From positions 124,001 to 188,000 of the forward strand of contig JBAQZP010000123.1 in NCBI GenBank assembly GCA_049791095.1: a DNA stretch of 64,000 nt, written 5' to 3'. A program made the translations under genes and the position numbers. Origin of the DNA: Phormidesmis sp049791095. GTDB lineage: Bacteria; Cyanobacteriota; Cyanobacteriia; Phormidesmidales; Phormidesmidaceae. Below are positions 60,967 to 64,000 of the stretch, one piece after another (positions within the stretch are counted from its first letter, which is position 1; the number at the start of each line of letters is the position of its first letter). Below the pieces are notes generated by a model. It ran no database searches. It was not told the origin of the DNA and saw only the letters and a list, made by a program, of their open reading frames with translations.

Positions 60967-61212
60967 ATGGCTAATCTACTCTATGATTTTGAGCATAAGG
61001 GCTATTTAGGAAAAGTCGTCATTGATCCAGACAGTGACGTAATTTCTGGATATGTGGTGAATATGGATAAGGCTGGTTTGTCTTTCCGTGGTGGAACTGT
61101 GACAGCGGCTAAGCGAGATTTTGAGGCAACTATTGATGATTATCTGGCTTACTGCCAGGACGAAGGCATTGAGGCTGAAGTGCCTAAGACTTTGGCAAAT
61201 GCTGGTTATTAG
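60967..61212 (+). CDS. hicB: HicB-family antitoxin, short form
   Basis: 81 residues. The partial RNase-H-like HicB fold is clear: FEHKGYLGKVVIDPDSDVIS, then LSFRGGTVTAAKRDFEATID, DYLAYCQDEG. Full HicB proteins usually continue with a ribbon-helix-helix or helix-turn-helix DNA-binding tail; here the frame ends after EVPKTLANAGY, so this tail is absent. AAGGAAA precedes the start. It directly follows the hicA remnant and its end overlaps by 29 bp the 3' end of the converging gene at 61184. Confidence 0.85.
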   Translation: MANLLYDFEHKGYLGKVVIDPDSDVISGYVVNMDKAGLSFRGGTVTAAKRDFEATIDDYLAYCQDEGIEAEVPKTLANAGY

Positions 61213-61468
61213 ATGTTTCGGTAAAGCCTGCTTCCTTTGACTGGCTTGTGTCTGATAGGTTCAGTTCAGCAATGGCATCCTCAACCGTGCCTCGAAACAC
61301 GCGGTTCGTCTTGTGATCCTTTTCAGCTTGAGCAATATGCTTAGCAATTTCATCTCGCCGCCGCTCTACTAACCGTCTATGTACCAAGTCAATTAGCATC
61401 TCTTGGTCTTCAAAAGACAGCACTTCAATACTTTCTAAAACTTGATCGAGCTTAGAAACTGGTGGCAT
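61184..61468 (-). CDS. Antitoxin-like orphan protein
   Basis: 94 residues from ATG at 61468 with AGGGAT at ribosome-binding distance. The protein is helical and charged: SKLDQVLESIEVLSFEDQEM, then LIDLVHRRLVERRRDEIAKH, and GTVEDAIAELN near the end. This is the pattern of a family of small cyanobacterial proteins that usually precede a RelE/ParE-type toxin gene. No toxin follows here on the minus strand; the next thing downstream is hicB on the other strand. So it is a lone antitoxin, or the family label is wrong. Confidence 0.68.
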   Translation of the reverse strand: MPPVSKLDQVLESIEVLSFEDQEMLIDLVHRRLVERRRDEIAKHIAQAEKDHKTNRVFRGTVEDAIAELNLSDTSQSKEAGFTETSNNQHLPKS

Positions 61469-61602
61469 CTTAATCCCTAGCAGCTTGTGGTATCTTTTCA
61501 TCAGACTCACCTGTAAGCTAGCCCTTATATGCATTGTAAGCTTTTCATAGCTATTGAAGCATGTCTGTTAAGTTTGCTATGAAGGCACTTCTTCGTACGA
61601 GC

Positions 61603-62535
61603 TTAAGCATTTGAGAATAGAGTGGCCCAGTCAATTACGGTGGGGCGATCGCCTTTATTAATCATCTCAAACGCCTTATTCTTCGCCGCCTCAATGTCCA
61701 AACAGGCCGCACAAGCCGCTGCCACATCAATCCGGCTCGTCTGCCCGTTGAGCGTATCGCCCGTTGCCATCTCGACGCCTAGCTTGCTATCGGTGCTCGC
61801 CTGCACCAAAGAATTAAAATCGCGCGAGGTATGAGGCCCATCGGTTAGCTGACCGGGCCGGATAATGGTGTAGGGCAGACCAGCGCGCAAAATTGCGTTT
61901 TCGCCTTTAGCCTTGGCATCTAGCACGCCATAGGCATTCAAAAGGTTGTAGGGAAACTCATCTTTACGCGCTACCCCGCAAGACGACACAAACACAAACC
62001 GCTGCAACGTTTCGGGCGCGGCCTGTACCAGGTTGCTTACCCCCATCGCATCCACGACTTCAGGAGAATTCCGGGCCTTGGCATTGCGAAACGCTTCATC
62101 TAAATACACCTTGATCCAATTTGCCGCCTGCTCTATAGGATTGCTGCCTAAATCCTCAAAGTCCCATCGGTCAGAAGGTAGCGCGGTGGTGCCCGTGGCG
62201 CAGATTAGGTGAGTGATGTCTGCGATCGCCGCCGTCAGCGTTGCGGGCTCGCGAATGTCACCCACCGCAATATCCACTCTGCTTGCGAACATCTTTTGGG
62301 CTTTTTCAGCGCTACGGGTCAGTACTCGCACCCGGTAACCCGCCATCAGCAAATTTGCCACCACTAGCTGACCAACGCCACCCGTAGCGCCCGCTACCAG
62401 CACCAGCGCGTCACCTTTGTCCGCAATGCCTTCAGCCAGACTGGTCTGAATAGAAGGGACTTGAGTAGAAAAGGTTTGAACAGAGGGCTCTCCAGCAGCG
62501 GGCGTTTGAGTCGAAGCAGGGGTTGCAGCCGTCAT
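61603..62535 (-). CDS. NmrA/atypical SDR family NAD(P)-binding protein
   Basis: 310 residues with an N-terminal Thr/Gln/Ser-rich leader of about 40 residues, then an atypical short-chain dehydrogenase: VLVAGATGGVGQLVVANLLM (dinucleotide site), VRVLTRSAEKAQ, VGDIREPATL, RFVFVSSCGVARKDEFPYN and YTIIRPGQLTDGPH. The SSCG..YN region is where a catalytic Tyr/Lys would stand; this looks like a binding-type or divergent member, as in the Ycf39/HCF173-like group of cyanobacteria and plastids. The exact role is unknown. Confidence 0.85.
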   Translation of the reverse strand: MTAATPASTQTPAAGEPSVQTFSTQVPSIQTSLAEGIADKGDALVLVAGATGGVGQLVVANLLMAGYRVRVLTRSAEKAQKMFASRVDIAVGDIREPATLTAAIADITHLICATGTTALPSDRWDFEDLGSNPIEQAANWIKVYLDEAFRNAKARNSPEVVDAMGVSNLVQAAPETLQRFVFVSSCGVARKDEFPYNLLNAYGVLDAKAKGENAILRAGLPYTIIRPGQLTDGPHTSRDFNSLVQASTDSKLGVEMATGDTLNGQTSRIDVAAACAACLDIEAAKNKAFEMINKGDRPTVIDWATLFSNA

Positions 62536-62712
62536 AATCTTTCCGGGGGCACTTGTATTGTTAATGTATCGTCATAAAGCATAAGATTCTACAAGTGCTT
62601 ATTGACTGACCCGATCGACTGACAAAAATTCCGTGATTGTCAGGGTTCTGGCCAGCACCCATTGAAAGATAATGCTAACCCGCCGCTTCGTCGCCATAAC
62701 TAACCCAGTACT

Positions 62713-64000
62713 ATGCTCAAGCAGCCCTCTTCACAGCCAGTCTTGAACACAACGCCTTCAGATTCTGCTGACGCTCATCCTAATGTTCTAAAGCCTAATA
62801 TCCTAAAACGGCTTAATACCTCCAAACGGGTTAGCCAGCTAGCGAGCAAAGTCACCCGCCTGCCCAAAGGGAAAGCAGCGATGGCGCTCGGCATTTTGGG
62901 CGCTAGCACAGGCTTTGCCTTCACCCAAATCGCCCCGACCCATTTGCAGGCTCGGTTGGCTACCCACGTGCCCGCTAAAGCGCGATCGCAGCGAATAGTG
63001 CCGCAAGCACCGCTGAGCCGCGCAGGCGATCCGACCGCTGATACCATTCTCAGCAGCCGTCACCTATTCCTGACCAACCAGATCTTCTATCGCAAAATAG
63101 AAGCGCTCGCCCGTGTTACAGATGCCAACATCACGCCCACCGAGGCCCAGGCCAACGAGCCAGCCGATAGCAAAAGCGACACCCAAAAGCCTAAGACCGC
63201 TGGAAATAACGCAAAAGGCTCTACGGACTCCGCTCAGAAAAGCGCTTCTCGAAACGCTTCTCAAAAGGCCCGGCAAGCCGGGCAGGTCATCGCCGCTGCG
63301 CCGCCCGCACCAGCCATTGCCGCCGCGCCCTTTACCGGCACCACTATTGATAGCGTGCTAGAAATGCGCGTGGCCGTTGCCAAAGACGTTAGCGCAATTG
63401 GATTTGCCACTTCCGGTAGTGGCGTGCTCACCGATCTGGATGGAAATACGCTCAAGTCTTTGTCTGCTGAGACCGCTTCTTTAGCAGAAATTGGCAATGG
63501 CGTCGTCGTCGATGGTAAATCGATGCCCAGCGCGTTTTGGATATATCCAGAGAACGGTGGCTACGTGGCAATTGGGGATAGCTGGTATCGCGGTCGGGTA
63601 CTGGTGGCCTTGCGTGAGAGAGGGCTGATTGCCGTCAATTACGTGTTGCTAGGCGACTATCTCTATAGCGTAGTTGGCAGCGAAATGTCAGCTAGCTGGT
63701 CACTCGAAGCGCTCAAGGCCCAGGCCGTCGCCGCCCGCTCCTACGCGCTCACCCACAACATTAGTCCGGCGAGTGAAGCCTTTTTCGATTTAGATAACAC
63801 CCCAAGATTTCAGGCGTACAAAGGCATTGCTCGCGAAGCAAACACTACACAAGCGGCGGTACAAGCTACGGCTGGTGAGTTTATCAGTCATGAAGGGGGC
63901 ATCGTCGAATCGCTGTATGCGGCCTCACAAGACATTGTTGACGATGCGCATAAAGGCAGCGGGATGAGCCAGTTCGGGGCCAAAGACCTGGCCGAACAAG
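62713..64000 (+). CDS. SpoIID/LytB-domain protein, incomplete at right edge
   Basis: The frame opens with ATG at 62713 and runs to the window end (429 residues visible, only the last few tens missing). A polar N-terminus, one hydrophobic segment (AAMALGILGASTGFAFTQIA), and a disordered Ala/Lys/Ser linker with KSASRNASQKARQAGQ precede the SpoIID domain: MRVAVAKDVSAIGFATSGSG, YLYSVVGSEMSASWSLEALK, AQAVAARSYAL and KGSGMSQFGAKDLAEQ. SpoIID-type enzymes are lytic transglycosylases of denuded glycan; cyanobacteria do not sporulate, so an amidase-coupled wall remodelling role is likely. Confidence 0.9.
   Translation, partial: MLKQPSSQPVLNTTPSDSADAHPNVLKPNILKRLNTSKRVSQLASKVTRLPKGKAAMALGILGASTGFAFTQIAPTHLQARLATHVPAKARSQRIVPQAPLSRAGDPTADTILSSRHLFLTNQIFYRKIEALARVTDANITPTEAQANEPADSKSDTQKPKTAGNNAKGSTDSAQKSASRNASQKARQAGQVIAAAPPAPAIAAAPFTGTTIDSVLEMRVAVAKDVSAIGFATSGSGVLTDLDGNTLKSLSAETASLAEIGNGVVVDGKSMPSAFWIYPENGGYVAIGDSWYRGRVLVALRERGLIAVNYVLLGDYLYSVVGSEMSASWSLEALKAQAVAARSYALTHNISPASEAFFDLDNTPRFQAYKGIAREANTTQAAVQATAGEFISHEGGIVESLYAASQDIVDDAHKGSGMSQFGAKDLAEQ

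Noticed and set aside
62775..63497. Several minus-strand frames at the right end
   Set aside because: All are antisense to the SpoIID/LytB gene, where GC-rich Ala/Lys codons keep the opposite frames open.
1..64000. tRNA, rRNA, insertion sequence or CRISPR array
   Set aside because: No cloverleaf T-arm consensus, transposase-like frame, terminal inverted repeats or regularly spaced direct repeats were recognised by eye; a tRNAscan or ISfinder run could still change this.

Overview
The window is cyanobacterial chromosome. The evidence is the split RNA polymerase large subunit (rpoB-rpoC1-rpoC2), many copies of the HIP1 octamer GCGATCGC, chlorophyll biosynthesis (chlM), plant/cyanobacterial-type IspH, LL-diaminopimelate aminotransferase, and the order rpsT-tatD-rpoB-rpoC1-rpoC2. 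The size of the signalling/STAND complement and the sequence style suggest a filamentous or Leptolyngbya-like lineage, but genus cannot be fixed from this window. No tRNA, rRNA, CRISPR array, transposase or prophage was seen.

Layout. 1-7973 (minus): rpoC2 (5' part), rpoC1, rpoB, tatD, rpsT. 8176-11656: hisD, two small unknown genes (one a degenerate Uma2-like protein) and a quinone-oxidoreductase-like MDR enzyme. 12570-20318: a metacaspase-STAND-membrane protein, a Rad50/SbcC-like ATPase without a zinc hook, and a PAS-GGDEF-EAL protein. 20405-24548: a 59-residue membrane peptide, HAD phosphatase, dapL, chlM, a two-TM protein and a DUF423 protein. 24618-27798: ergothioneine cluster egtC-egtB-egtD. 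27885-32845: a redox-signalling-like module (UBP zinc finger; receiver/glutaredoxin-like/thioredoxin-reductase-like fusion; cyclic-nucleotide-domain histidine kinase), interrupted by an unknown gene and a Uma2 gene. 33614-39409: glycan module (GT-B-like protein, TPR-GT2 protein, and a converging GT-like/alginate-lyase fusion). 39435-45423: two-gene operon of CHAT protease-STAND ATPase plus STAND ATPase-TM-coiled coil-17 TPR. 45547-53617: thioredoxin-like protein, lipoprotein, ychF, SGNH hydrolase, ispH, LCP protein, GDP-mannose pyrophosphorylase. 53917-56976: a small-GTPase module (V4R-like, roadblock, GTPase, DUF4388). 57145-64000: fasciclin protein, L,D-transpeptidase, ABC exporter, a decayed hicA-hicB locus with a lone antitoxin-like gene, an NmrA-type reductase, and a nearly complete SpoIID/LytB gene.

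The most system-like region is 39435-45423. A caspase-like CHAT protease carrying a STAND-type ATPase is translationally coupled to a second protein with a related ATPase, a membrane anchor and a long TPR array, which reads as a sensor/effector pair. The metacaspase-STAND protein at 12570 is a second, independent peptidase-STAND architecture. The receiver-Grx-TrxR fusion at 28217 is the other strong curiosity: both redox modules have lost their cysteine pairs. A third recurring theme is short perfect tandem duplications (11-21 bp units, 2-3 copies) in gaps and in a few coding tails throughout the window.
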